From: Polaribacter dokdonensis | GTDB taxonomy: Bacteria; Bacteroidota; Bacteroidia; Flavobacteriales; Flavobacteriaceae | DNA length: 64,000 bases | Assembly: GCF_024362345.1 (NCBI RefSeq) | Contig: NZ_CP101505.1 | Coordinates: 1,571,501-1,635,500 of the forward strand | Direction: 5' to 3' | Shown: one piece after another, positions 46,047 to 53,987 of the stretch | How the letters are laid out: each line of letters begins with the position of its first letter | Position numbering within the stretch: position 1 is the first letter of the stretch | The notes under the pieces: generated by a model | Seen by the model: the letters and a program-made list of their open reading frames with translations, nothing else | Told to the model about the DNA's origin: nothing | The model's database searches: none | Made by a program: the position numbers and the translations under genes

Positions 46047-47867
46047 TTAGAAATTATAACGCAATCCAAATAAAATATTACTTGGAGGCATTGGCACAAA
46101 GCCACTTTCTATATATTCAGCATCAAAAATATTATTTGCTGTAATTGTAAAGCTTACTTTGTTTACATCTAAAATAATTGAAGCGTCCCAAACATTGTAA
46201 CTCTGACCTGTAGTTCTTTCTGCATGCTTGTACATGATATTTTGTCTCACATTCTTGAAGAAAGAAGTAGATAGTTGTGTGATAAATTGATGTCTTAACG
46301 TATTTAATGAATAACGAGATAAATCTGTATTCTGATCTATAATATCATCCTCTAAATAAGAATAACCCACTTTTAAACTTTGATTAAAATCATTTAATTT
46401 AAATAAATAAGTGGCATCAAACTCTAAACCTTTTGTATTTACTTCTGCAATATTGGTAGCTGTAAATACACCTGTTGCAGTATCTGGCCTTATATAATCT
46501 ATTAAATTATCTGAATCTCTATTAAAAACTGCAAATGATGCAAAAAAGTTACTGCTATTAAACTTTACACCTACTTCTTGAGCAAATGCACTTTCTGGTT
46601 CTAAATCTGGATTACCTGAAGTTGCAGGATCTGAATAATACAAATCTGTATAAGTTGGCACTCTATACGTATATCCTACATTACCATAAGCTTTGAAATT
46701 ATCTGAAAGTTGAATTCCTAAATCTAAACCAGGAAAAGCGTTGAAATCAAAATCTGAAAAATAAGTTACAGCAACTCCTGGAGTTACATCTATATTATCT
46801 CCAATTTTAAACCTGTGTTCTAAAAAGAAATTAGCTAAAGTTCTGTTTCTATCTCCTAAATTATTACTACTTATAGAAAAACGAGAAACATCTATTCCAA
46901 AACCAGTAATACCTAAGCTAGATGTATAAGAAACATTTGTTTCTACACCTATTTTATTAGTAATGTGTAAATTTCTAAAAAAATCTGGATCATCTCTTTT
47001 TAATAAAAATATATCTTGACCTCTTCTCCAATAAATTCTAGGTTTAATTTTAAAATTACCTGTATTGAAAGTTGTAGAAAAACCAACTAAACTATTTTGA
47101 GTTTCTTCATACTCATTCCAAGCAGGATTAGTCGTATAAAAATTTTCTGCACCGAATTTCTTATCGAAAAAAGTAGCAATCATTTCAATTGGCTGTTTGT
47201 TTTTATTAAAAACACCCTTTAGAAAATAATTGTAGTTGTTATAATCTGAGTTATTTCTGTAACCATCAGAAGTTAAAGCACCAACATGTGCAATAAAAGA
47301 CGAATTCTTAAACTCTTTACCCACAGTTATAGAACCATTTAATTGCCCAAAAGAACCTGCTTCTACATTTGCAGAAACTGTGTTTTCTAAATCCTTTTTA
47401 GTAACAATATTAATAGCACCTGTAAATGCATTCTGCCCAAAAACTCTGGCAGCAGGTCCTTTAATAATTTCTATTCTCTCTATAACTTCTATTGGTAAAG
47501 CAGCATTCATAGTATGATGCCCAGTTTGTGCATCATCCATCTTAATACCATCAATTAACAATAAGGTTTGATCAAAACCACCACCTCTAATGTATAAATC
47601 TGCTTGGCTACCTGCAGTACCTCTTCTTCTAATATCTACACCTGCTACTAATTGTAAAAGATCTGCAACATTGGTTGCTGCACTATTTGCAATATCTTTA
47701 CTTGTAACAATGTTTATGGTTCTAGAGTTTTCTTTAAAAGGTAAATCTATTCTAGTTGATGTTATTACAACTTCCTTTAAAGTATCATTTTGTACAGTAT
47801 TCGATTGTGCCTTTATAGTTGTAACACTTAATAGCACTGCAATTAATAATGTAATTTTAATTTTCAT
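46047..47867 (-). CDS. TonB-dependent outer-membrane receptor
   Basis: Active importer across the outer membrane, powered by TonB. At 606 residues: signal peptide 1-20 (ends IKAQ), TonB-box-like DTLKEVVITSTR (about 28-39), plug domain (about 45-150, GVDIRRRGTAGSQADLYIRGG and FGQNAFTGAINIVTKK), and a beta-barrel ending in FGLRYNF with the terminal aromatic. No N-terminal carboxypeptidase-like repeat and no SusD partner, so it looks like a BtuB-size cofactor or metal-complex receptor rather than a polysaccharide one. Divergent from a MocR-type regulator across 67 bases. Confidence 0.93.
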   Translation of the reverse strand: MKIKITLLIAVLLSVTTIKAQSNTVQNDTLKEVVITSTRIDLPFKENSRTINIVTSKDIANSAATNVADLLQLVAGVDIRRRGTAGSQADLYIRGGGFDQTLLLIDGIKMDDAQTGHHTMNAALPIEVIERIEIIKGPAARVFGQNAFTGAINIVTKKDLENTVSANVEAGSFGQLNGSITVGKEFKNSSFIAHVGALTSDGYRNNSDYNNYNYFLKGVFNKNKQPIEMIATFFDKKFGAENFYTTNPAWNEYEETQNSLVGFSTTFNTGNFKIKPRIYWRRGQDIFLLKRDDPDFFRNLHITNKIGVETNVSYTSSLGITGFGIDVSRFSISSNNLGDRNRTLANFFLEHRFKIGDNIDVTPGVAVTYFSDFDFNAFPGLDLGIQLSDNFKAYGNVGYTYRVPTYTDLYYSDPATSGNPDLEPESAFAQEVGVKFNSSNFFASFAVFNRDSDNLIDYIRPDTATGVFTATNIAEVNTKGLEFDATYLFKLNDFNQSLKVGYSYLEDDIIDQNTDLSRYSLNTLRHQFITQLSTSFFKNVRQNIMYKHAERTTGQSYNVWDASIILDVNKVSFTITANNIFDAEYIESGFVPMPPSNILFGLRYNF

Positions 47868-47884
47868 AAATAGTGATTTAAATA

Positions 47885-47948
47885 GACTGCAAAAGTCGTA
47901 ACTTTATAAGCGCAAAAAATAGTCCGGTTTTTAAATGGCAAGTAGTCC
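47885..47948. promoter_or_regulatory. AGTC repeats between the receptor and the MocR gene
   Basis: GACTGCAAAAGTC (47885-47897) is an imperfect palindrome; the same core recurs as GCAAAAAATAGTCC (47912-47925), and AGTCC again just inside the regulator gene (47944-47948). MocR regulators usually bind repeats near their own divergent promoter, so this is a plausible operator region. No consensus is known for this protein. Confidence 0.35.
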
Positions 47949-49443
47949 ACTTTTATCAATAATTCAAAAAAACATCAATTTTGATAAATTTAAAACGCAA
48001 GCAGTTTACATTCAGGCTGCTCAAAATTTTATTGGCCTATTTCAAAGAAAAATCATTCTAGAAAAAACAAAATTACCAGGAACAAGAGCACTAGCTAAAA
48101 CTTTAGAAATACACAGAAACACTGCTGTTGCCATTTATGATGAGTTAGCTTCACAAGGCTGGGTAGACATAAAACCTAATAAAGGAACGTTTGTATCTGT
48201 TAGAAAAACATCTTCTAATAACAAAAAGAGTAAGACCAATTTTTCTACAAAATCTACGATTTCTGAAAGTACTGGATTCCATTTTCAAAAATCGTTTCAT
48301 TTAGCATCAACAGTGCAATCTACAGAAGCAAAATACTCTGTAAATGATGGTAAGCCAGACTTACGTTTGCATCCTGTAAATCAATTTACGAGATGGTATA
48401 GTGCAGCCATGAAGCGCAAAACTTTAATTCAAAAATGGAACAGACCACAAGAGGCTTCTCTTTCTATGTTTCAAACACAACTATGTAATTACTTAAATGC
48501 TACAAGAGGTTTACATGTAAGTCCAAAAAATTTAATTAGCACTAGAAGTACTGAAATGAGTTTGTACATTGTGTCTCAGCTTCTTATTCAAAAAGATGAT
48601 GTTGTTTTGGTAGGCAATTTAAGTAATTATGCATCAAACATGATTTTTCAGCAAGTAGGTGCACAGCTTATTACGATACCAGTTGATGAGGAAGGTTTAG
48701 ATGTAGAGTTTATCAGAAAAAATTTTATTAAAAGTAGCATTAGGTGTGTTTATGTTTGTGCTCACAGAGATTACCCAACAACCACTACCTTAAGCTCTGA
48801 AAGAAGAAAAGCTTTATTAAAATTAGCCAAAGAATTTGGATTTGCTATTATTGAAGATGATTTTGATTATGATTTTCAATTTGATGGTCCACCCTCTTTA
48901 CCAATGGCAAATTCAGACGAAAATGGAATGGTAATTTACTTGGGTAAACTTGGCCAATCTTTGTTTCCTAGCTTTCAAACAGGCTTTGTAATTGCTCCAG
49001 AAAATTTAATTCAGGAAGCTAAAAACTATCTTTATTTATTAGATGAACAAGGAGATCTTATACAGCAACAAATGCTATCTGAACTTATTAATGAAGGTGA
49101 AATTTATAGAATGATGCAAAAAAATATTGTAATCTATAAGGAACGTAGAGATTATTTACATCAACTACTTACTCATAAATTTAAGAAAATTGCTACTTGG
49201 AAAATTCCTGATGGTGGACTTGCAATTTGGTTAACTTTTACACCAACAATTTCTCTTGTAAAATTGGCTGAGCAAGCAGAACAAAACAATTTATTTTTAC
49301 CTAAAACTATCCTCTATCAGAATAAAAGTACATGTGCTATTCGCTTTGGCTTTGGACATTTAAACAAAGAAGAATTAGAAATTGTCATCTTAAAATTAAA
49401 AGAAGCTTATAAAAATGTAGTAGGGAATATTTTAGTTGATTAA
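47935..49443 (+). CDS. MocR/GntR-type regulator with degenerate aminotransferase domain
   Basis: A 502-residue regulator: N-terminal winged helix of GntR type (about 20-85, KLPGTRALAKTLEIHRNTAV, LASQGWVDIKPNKGTFV), a linker of about 50 residues, then a fold-type I aminotransferase-like domain (about 140-495). The usual PLP motif Y-x-G-T-x-S-K-x-L-x-P-x-x-R is here YLGKLGQSLFPSFQ: the Schiff-base Lys position is Gln341 and the phosphate-side Arg is Gln348. HQ-(Y/F)-PTG is changed to HRDYPTTTT, and the ED-D-Y-D motif reads EDDFDYDF. It probably regulates the divergent TonB receptor gene; ligand unclear. Confidence 0.88.
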   Translation: MASSPLLSIIQKNINFDKFKTQAVYIQAAQNFIGLFQRKIILEKTKLPGTRALAKTLEIHRNTAVAIYDELASQGWVDIKPNKGTFVSVRKTSSNNKKSKTNFSTKSTISESTGFHFQKSFHLASTVQSTEAKYSVNDGKPDLRLHPVNQFTRWYSAAMKRKTLIQKWNRPQEASLSMFQTQLCNYLNATRGLHVSPKNLISTRSTEMSLYIVSQLLIQKDDVVLVGNLSNYASNMIFQQVGAQLITIPVDEEGLDVEFIRKNFIKSSIRCVYVCAHRDYPTTTTLSSERRKALLKLAKEFGFAIIEDDFDYDFQFDGPPSLPMANSDENGMVIYLGKLGQSLFPSFQTGFVIAPENLIQEAKNYLYLLDEQGDLIQQQMLSELINEGEIYRMMQKNIVIYKERRDYLHQLLTHKFKKIATWKIPDGGLAIWLTFTPTISLVKLAEQAEQNNLFLPKTILYQNKSTCAIRFGFGHLNKEELEIVILKLKEAYKNVVGNILVD

Positions 49444-49481
49444 ACACTAAAAAATTAAAAGAAAAGTTTTAATTTGCGTTT

Positions 49482-49916
49482 ATGCAAGCTACAGATCATC
49501 TTACCTTTTTTAAACCAGAACAATCTTTACACGAAGGTGCTTTACTTATTGATACAGGAATATCTGCAGGTTTCCCTTCAACAACAGAAGATATTGTTGG
49601 TGAAAAGATTTCTTTAGATGATACACTTGTTAGAAACAAAGACACCACTTTTTATGCAAAAGTAAGAGGCCAATCTATGATTAACGCTGGTTTAAATCAT
49701 GATGATTTACTAGTTATTGATAGAAGTTTAGAACCTGCAGACAAAAAAATTGCAGTTTGTTATATTGATGGCGAGTTTACTGTAAAGCGTTTACGTGTTC
49801 AAAACAATGAAATCTGGCTTCAACCAGAAAATCCTAATTACCCAATTATAAACATTACTGAAGACAATGATTTTATGATTTGGGGCATTGTAACCAACGT
49901 TATTAAAAAGGTTTAA
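49482..49916 (+). CDS. umuD: UmuD-like S24 peptidase / translesion polymerase subunit, no umuC beside it
   Basis: LexA/UmuD-fold protein of 144 residues, with no DNA-binding domain. Self-cleavage site Ala29-Gly30 in ISAGFPSTTED matches the UmuD (C/A)-GFPSP pattern. Catalytic Ser65 is in VRGQSMINAG and Lys102 in FTVKRLRV. In E. coli, cleaved UmuD' pairs with UmuC to form DNA polymerase V under SOS control. No umuC follows; the next gene is a DUF2975 protein. It sits 38 bases after the MocR gene, so may share its transcript. Confidence 0.85.
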   Translation: MQATDHLTFFKPEQSLHEGALLIDTGISAGFPSTTEDIVGEKISLDDTLVRNKDTTFYAKVRGQSMINAGLNHDDLLVIDRSLEPADKKIAVCYIDGEFTVKRLRVQNNEIWLQPENPNYPIINITEDNDFMIWGIVTNVIKKV

Positions 49917-49941
49917 TTTACCGTTTTAAAATATTTTATTA

Positions 49942-49969
49942 TTGTTTTTCGATAATTTTTATATATTTG
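49942..49969 (+). promoter_or_regulatory. Promoter of the DUF2975-HTH operon
   Basis: TTG (49942-49944), 17 bases, TATATTTG (49962-49969): a near-consensus Bacteroidota promoter. Its start site would fall within about 15 bases of the first codon. Confidence 0.7.
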
Positions 49970-49988
49970 CATTGTTATAATGTATGAA

Positions 49989-50609
49989 ATGAAAACAACT
50001 AATAAATTAAAAATAGCATCTTACTTTTTAAAATTTTTAATGAGCATTCAAATAATTATATGTCTAGGTCTCATTTTTGTCTATTTCCATTCTATGACTG
50101 CTCCTGAAAATTATAATAGTTTAACGATTAACACAAATAGAGATCTCATCTTTAATTTTGATGTAAATGAAATCCCTAAAACATATGATGATTGGAAAGA
50201 AACAAATCAGCTTTATCATTTTAATTTATTAAATAATTATTCTAAAGCTTATGTTATTTGGTCTAAGGTGATAATGTTTACAGGTTTCTTCTTTATACTT
50301 TTCCTTTTAAACAAATTATTGAAAAACACTGAAAGTTTTAACTTCTTTTTTGAAAAAAATATTAAAATTATAAATAATATTATTTATTTAATTATAACCT
50401 TATTTATTTTAAATTTCCTTCTAAAAGGATTCACAATAAAACCTTTATTAATGGCTTTTGATAATAACACATCGCATTTTTTAACGAAAAGAAGTGCCTC
50501 TTTAAATTTTGTATTTTATTATCCTTTAGCAATAATATTCTTTTCTATTTTAAAAGTAGTTTTCAAACGAGGACAAGAATTAAAACAAGAAAACGATTTA
50601 ACAATATAA
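49989..50609 (+). CDS. DUF2975 domain-containing membrane protein
   Basis: A 206-residue protein with about four transmembrane helices (near residues 14-35, 88-110, 127-150 and 172-193), matching the DUF2975 size and layout. It is followed at once (1 base) by a small HTH regulator, the standard DUF2975/YozG-like pair whose role is unknown. An ATG three codons earlier (49980) lies so close to the predicted transcription start that the ATG at 49989 is preferred. Confidence 0.8.
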   Translation: MKTTNKLKIASYFLKFLMSIQIIICLGLIFVYFHSMTAPENYNSLTINTNRDLIFNFDVNEIPKTYDDWKETNQLYHFNLLNNYSKAYVIWSKVIMFTGFFFILFLLNKLLKNTESFNFFFEKNIKIINNIIYLIITLFILNFLLKGFTIKPLLMAFDNNTSHFLTKRSASLNFVFYYPLAIIFFSILKVVFKRGQELKQENDLTI

Positions 50610-50610
50610 T

Positions 50611-50817
50611 ATGGCAATTATTGTAAATTTAGATGTAATGCTTGCCAAACGCAAAATGCGAAGTAAGGAGTTGGCTGAAACAATAGGTATTACTACTGCA
50701 AATTTATCTGTTTTAAAGTCTGGTAAAGCTAAGGCTGTACGTTTTTCCACTCTAGAAGCGATTTGTAAAGCGTTAGATTGTCAGCCAGCAGATATTTTAA
50801 ATTATCAAGAAGATTAA
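50611..50817 (+). CDS. Cro/C1-type HTH regulator (YozG-like)
   Basis: A 68-residue DNA-binding protein made almost entirely of one helix-turn-helix: LAKRKMRSKELAETIGIT, then TANLSVLKSGKAKAVRFSTL and a terminal ICKALDCQPADILNY. It is translationally coupled to the DUF2975 gene (1-base gap) and shares its promoter and terminator. It probably controls its own operon, perhaps responding to the membrane partner. Confidence 0.88.
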   Translation: MAIIVNLDVMLAKRKMRSKELAETIGITTANLSVLKSGKAKAVRFSTLEAICKALDCQPADILNYQED

Positions 50818-50822
50818 AACAT

Positions 50823-50855
50823 AAAAAAACTCCGAATTTTCATTCGGAGTTTTTA
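50823..50855. terminator. Bidirectional terminator between the HTH gene and the S9 peptidase gene
   Basis: AAAAACTCCGAAT / ATTCGGAGTTTTT, a perfect 13-bp stem with a 4-base loop. Confidence 0.92.
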
Positions 50856-50873
50856 ACTAATTTTAATAGTAAT

Positions 50874-53378
50874 CTATCTATTTTTAGGCTCATCCATGTT
50901 CATGTACATGAAATCTGCATCTGTATTTTCTTCACCTAGTAAATACTTACTAAAGTGATCTGCTCTTAGCCAAAAAGAGTATTCTGTCATTCTTCCAAAA
51001 CCATGTCTTTGGCCTGGCATTATCATAAATTTAAAACGTTTTTTAGCTTTAATTAATTCATTTGCCATTCTAATAGTTCCTGCAGGATGTACGTTATTAT
51101 CCATATCTCCATGAATCAACATTAAGTGTCCTTTTAAATTTTTAGCTAAAGATTGGTTATCGTCAATTTTGTATTTATGAGAAACTTTACCCTTTTCATC
51201 TATTTCTTCTTTTACTCCATGATGAGTTTCACTCCACCAAGAATTGTATACGTTATTATCATGATTTCCTGCAGAAGAAACTGCTGCTTTAAAGAAATCT
51301 GGATACACTAACATTGCAGCTGTAGACATAAAACCACCTCCTGAATGACCATAAATACCAACTTTTTCGATATCTATATAATCATGTCTGTTAGCCAATT
51401 GCTGTGCAACATATTTTTTATCAGCCAAACCATAATCACGTAAATTACCATAACCATAATTATGATACCATTTAGATCTGTCTGGATGACCTCCTCTATT
51501 ACCCAATGTAATCACTACAAAACCAACTTGAGCCATTCTGTCTAAACGATCCATTCTATAAGAAAAAGATTTGTTTACGGCTTCTGTTTGTGGGCCAGGA
51601 TAAACGTATTCTAATAACGGATATACTTTTGTAGTATCCATATCAAAAGGCTTATACATTACACCATAAATATCTGTAATACCATCATCTGCTTTTACTT
51701 TAAAAGGTTCAGGAAATTTATAACCCGAAGCAAATAATTGTGATAAATCTGCTGTTTCTAAATCCATTACTTTACGTCCATTAGAATCTCTAACTTCAGA
51801 TTTTGGTACAGTATTTACTCTTGAGTAATTACTAACAAAGTATTGATTTGAATCTGACATGCTTGTACGTTTTGTAAAGTTACCAGGATCTAAAGTTCTC
51901 ATTCCAGAACCATTTAAATTGATTTTATACGTATGTAAATAATAAGGATCTTGTTCTTTGTTTACACCATTTGCAGTAAAAAATAATGTTCTGCTTTTTT
52001 CATCTAAACCTGCAAAACCATCTACATGATAATCACCTTCTGTAATTTGGTTTTTTAAATTACCATCTGCATCATACAAATAAAAATGCGCCCAACCATC
52101 TCTTTCTGCCCAATGTAACATCTCTGTTTCATTGTTGAATAAAACTAATGGTCTAGACTCAATGTATGTATTAAATCTTTCTTCAATTAAAGTCTTGTAC
52201 TCTCCTGTATTTAAATCTGCAACATTAATATCGTACTTTTTACGATCTCTAGAAATTACACTAAAGTATAATTTGCCTTTTTTAGATAATAATAAAGATG
52301 GTGTAAACTCATCATCTCTTTGAGATTGTTTTCTTGGTGCTCTAAATACATTTAAACTTTGTTGACGAGTGGAATCTAAAGGAACTGTAATATGAGTTTT
52401 AGTTGGAATATCAAAAATCATTAATTGTGATTTGTAATATTCTTGTTCACCTGGCATATGATATTTATATGTTTCTAGAGTAGGTCTTTTTTTACCTGTA
52501 GAATTTATTACCCATAAATCTTTAATATGTCTAGAATCTGATTTTTCGAAAACAAACTTTTTAGAATCATGAGACCATGTACCCCAAACTCCTTTTCTTT
52601 TGTCTTTATTTTTTTCTACATCTTCATTGTCTTGACCTCTACCTCCCCAAGTATAGCCATAATTCTCTTCACCATCAGTTGTCCATTGATTTTCTACAAC
52701 AGTAGTATCTTTTTCATCTTTAATAAACTTTTTAAAGTTTACTTTATCCATCCAATAAATGTTATGATTTTTACCATATAAGACAATTGAACTATCAGGA
52801 GCAATATTTGCCCAACGTTGCCAAGGCTTTTTCTCTGGCTTTTTAGTATCTATAATAGTTAAGCCATTACTACCTAATTTATATTCTAAATGGTACGTTT
52901 TCTTTTCCATTTTAGGCTTTTTCTTTCTAGCCTTTTTGGTTGAGGTAGAATCTTTCTTTTCTTCTTTTTTATCTTCATCTATAACCTCTACCTCTTCTGT
53001 AGATGTAACTCTAAAACGAATTGCATTTTCTGCTTCATTAAATTTAAAATTAAATCTCGGTAAATGTTTTGCATCATAAGGATCTTTGGTAATTTCTGTT
53101 AACCATTTTGCCATTTTTACATTATCAAATAATGGTTTCTTAGTTTTTTTATCTACATCTACTATGTAGTGATTTGAACCTTCAGAAGTTTTATAAGCAT
53201 ACCAAAAACGGTTTCCTTTTTTTAGCCAATGAGGACTAACAGAGGTAGAATGCACCATTTTAGCTAGGTTTTTTGGCGAATATTTAGCTGCCTGTCTGTA
53301 GTTAGGTTTTGGAGTTTCTTGAGCGGATACAGTAACAATAGCAAAAAGAAACACAAAAAATAAAGTAATTTTTTTCAT
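50874..53378 (-). CDS. S9 family (dipeptidyl peptidase IV-like) serine peptidase
   Basis: Exported prolyl-oligopeptidase-family enzyme of 834 residues. Signal peptide 1-19 (ends VSAQE). An N-terminal beta-propeller region (about 60-540) contains a Lys-rich charged insertion near 130-160. The C-terminal alpha/beta-hydrolase domain has GIYGHSGGGFMS (catalytic Ser), HGDMDNNVHP (Asp) and GQRHGFGR (His). It probably removes dipeptides from peptides in the periplasm or on the surface. Monocistronic. Confidence 0.92.
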   Translation of the reverse strand: MKKITLFFVFLFAIVTVSAQETPKPNYRQAAKYSPKNLAKMVHSTSVSPHWLKKGNRFWYAYKTSEGSNHYIVDVDKKTKKPLFDNVKMAKWLTEITKDPYDAKHLPRFNFKFNEAENAIRFRVTSTEEVEVIDEDKKEEKKDSTSTKKARKKKPKMEKKTYHLEYKLGSNGLTIIDTKKPEKKPWQRWANIAPDSSIVLYGKNHNIYWMDKVNFKKFIKDEKDTTVVENQWTTDGEENYGYTWGGRGQDNEDVEKNKDKRKGVWGTWSHDSKKFVFEKSDSRHIKDLWVINSTGKKRPTLETYKYHMPGEQEYYKSQLMIFDIPTKTHITVPLDSTRQQSLNVFRAPRKQSQRDDEFTPSLLLSKKGKLYFSVISRDRKKYDINVADLNTGEYKTLIEERFNTYIESRPLVLFNNETEMLHWAERDGWAHFYLYDADGNLKNQITEGDYHVDGFAGLDEKSRTLFFTANGVNKEQDPYYLHTYKINLNGSGMRTLDPGNFTKRTSMSDSNQYFVSNYSRVNTVPKSEVRDSNGRKVMDLETADLSQLFASGYKFPEPFKVKADDGITDIYGVMYKPFDMDTTKVYPLLEYVYPGPQTEAVNKSFSYRMDRLDRMAQVGFVVITLGNRGGHPDRSKWYHNYGYGNLRDYGLADKKYVAQQLANRHDYIDIEKVGIYGHSGGGFMSTAAMLVYPDFFKAAVSSAGNHDNNVYNSWWSETHHGVKEEIDEKGKVSHKYKIDDNQSLAKNLKGHLMLIHGDMDNNVHPAGTIRMANELIKAKKRFKFMIMPGQRHGFGRMTEYSFWLRADHFSKYLLGEENTDADFMYMNMDEPKNR

Positions 53379-53480
53379 TTGAAGTGTAAGATTAGTTTGA
53401 ATTATCTATAAAGTTGACCAAAACTATCTAAACTGCAAATTTTTTAAGAAATGTTTGTTAAAATTTTAACAGTTTACCCC

Positions 53481-53930
53481 TCAGTTTAGGTTCCTTTTTT
53501 CAATAAAGAAGCGCTTTAATAATAAAGAGCAATCATTTTCTAAAATACCTGAAGTTACTTTGGTTTTAGGATGTAGCTGCGTTCCTAAATTTACAAAGCC
53601 CCTTTTAGGCTCTGAAGCTCCATAAACAATTCTAGCTATTTGAGACCAATAACTTGCGCCTGCACACATTTGACAAGGTTCTAAAGTTACATAAAGAATG
53701 CAATCCTTTAAATATTTGCCTCCTAAAAAGTTAGCAGCTGCTGTAAATGCTTGCATTTCTGCATGTGCAGTTACATCGTTTAATGTTTCTGTTAAATTAT
53801 GAGCTCTTGCAATAATTTGATTATTTAATACAATAACAGCACCTACAGGAATTTCTCCTTTATCAAAAGCAATTTCTGCTTCCTGATAGGCTTTTTTCAT
53901 AAAATAAATATCATCAAAAGGCTGAATCAT
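53481..53930 (-). CDS. tadA: tRNA-specific adenosine deaminase TadA / nucleoside deaminase
   Basis: Zinc deaminase that converts A34 to inosine in tRNA-Arg. At 149 residues it has the typical length. Zinc site: H56-A-E58 in TAHAEMQAF with Glu58 as proton shuttle, and C86-x2-C89 in LEPCQMCAGA. GEIPVGAVIV is the conserved opening. Divergent from dxs across 57 bases. Confidence 0.93.
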   Translation of the reverse strand: MIQPFDDIYFMKKAYQEAEIAFDKGEIPVGAVIVLNNQIIARAHNLTETLNDVTAHAEMQAFTAAANFLGGKYLKDCILYVTLEPCQMCAGASYWSQIARIVYGASEPKRGFVNLGTQLHPKTKVTSGILENDCSLLLKRFFIEKRNLN

Positions 53931-53972
53931 GTTTTTGGATCTAAAAACTCAATATTACAAAATTTGATATTG

Positions 53973-53980
53973 TATTTTTG
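53973..53980 (+). promoter_or_regulatory. -7 promoter element for dxs
   Basis: TATTTTTG, 7 bases before the preferred dxs ATG (53988). The transcript leader would be nearly absent. Confidence 0.5.
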
Positions 53981-53987
53981 TAAACTA

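Noticed and set aside
47868..47934. Cobalamin riboswitch upstream of the TonB-dependent receptor
   Set aside because: The 67-base gap is far too short for the aptamer, and no B12-box was recognised.
53964..53987. Upstream dxs start giving eight extra residues
   Set aside because: It precedes the TATTTTTG promoter element, and the conserved DXS chain begins at the ATG at 53988.
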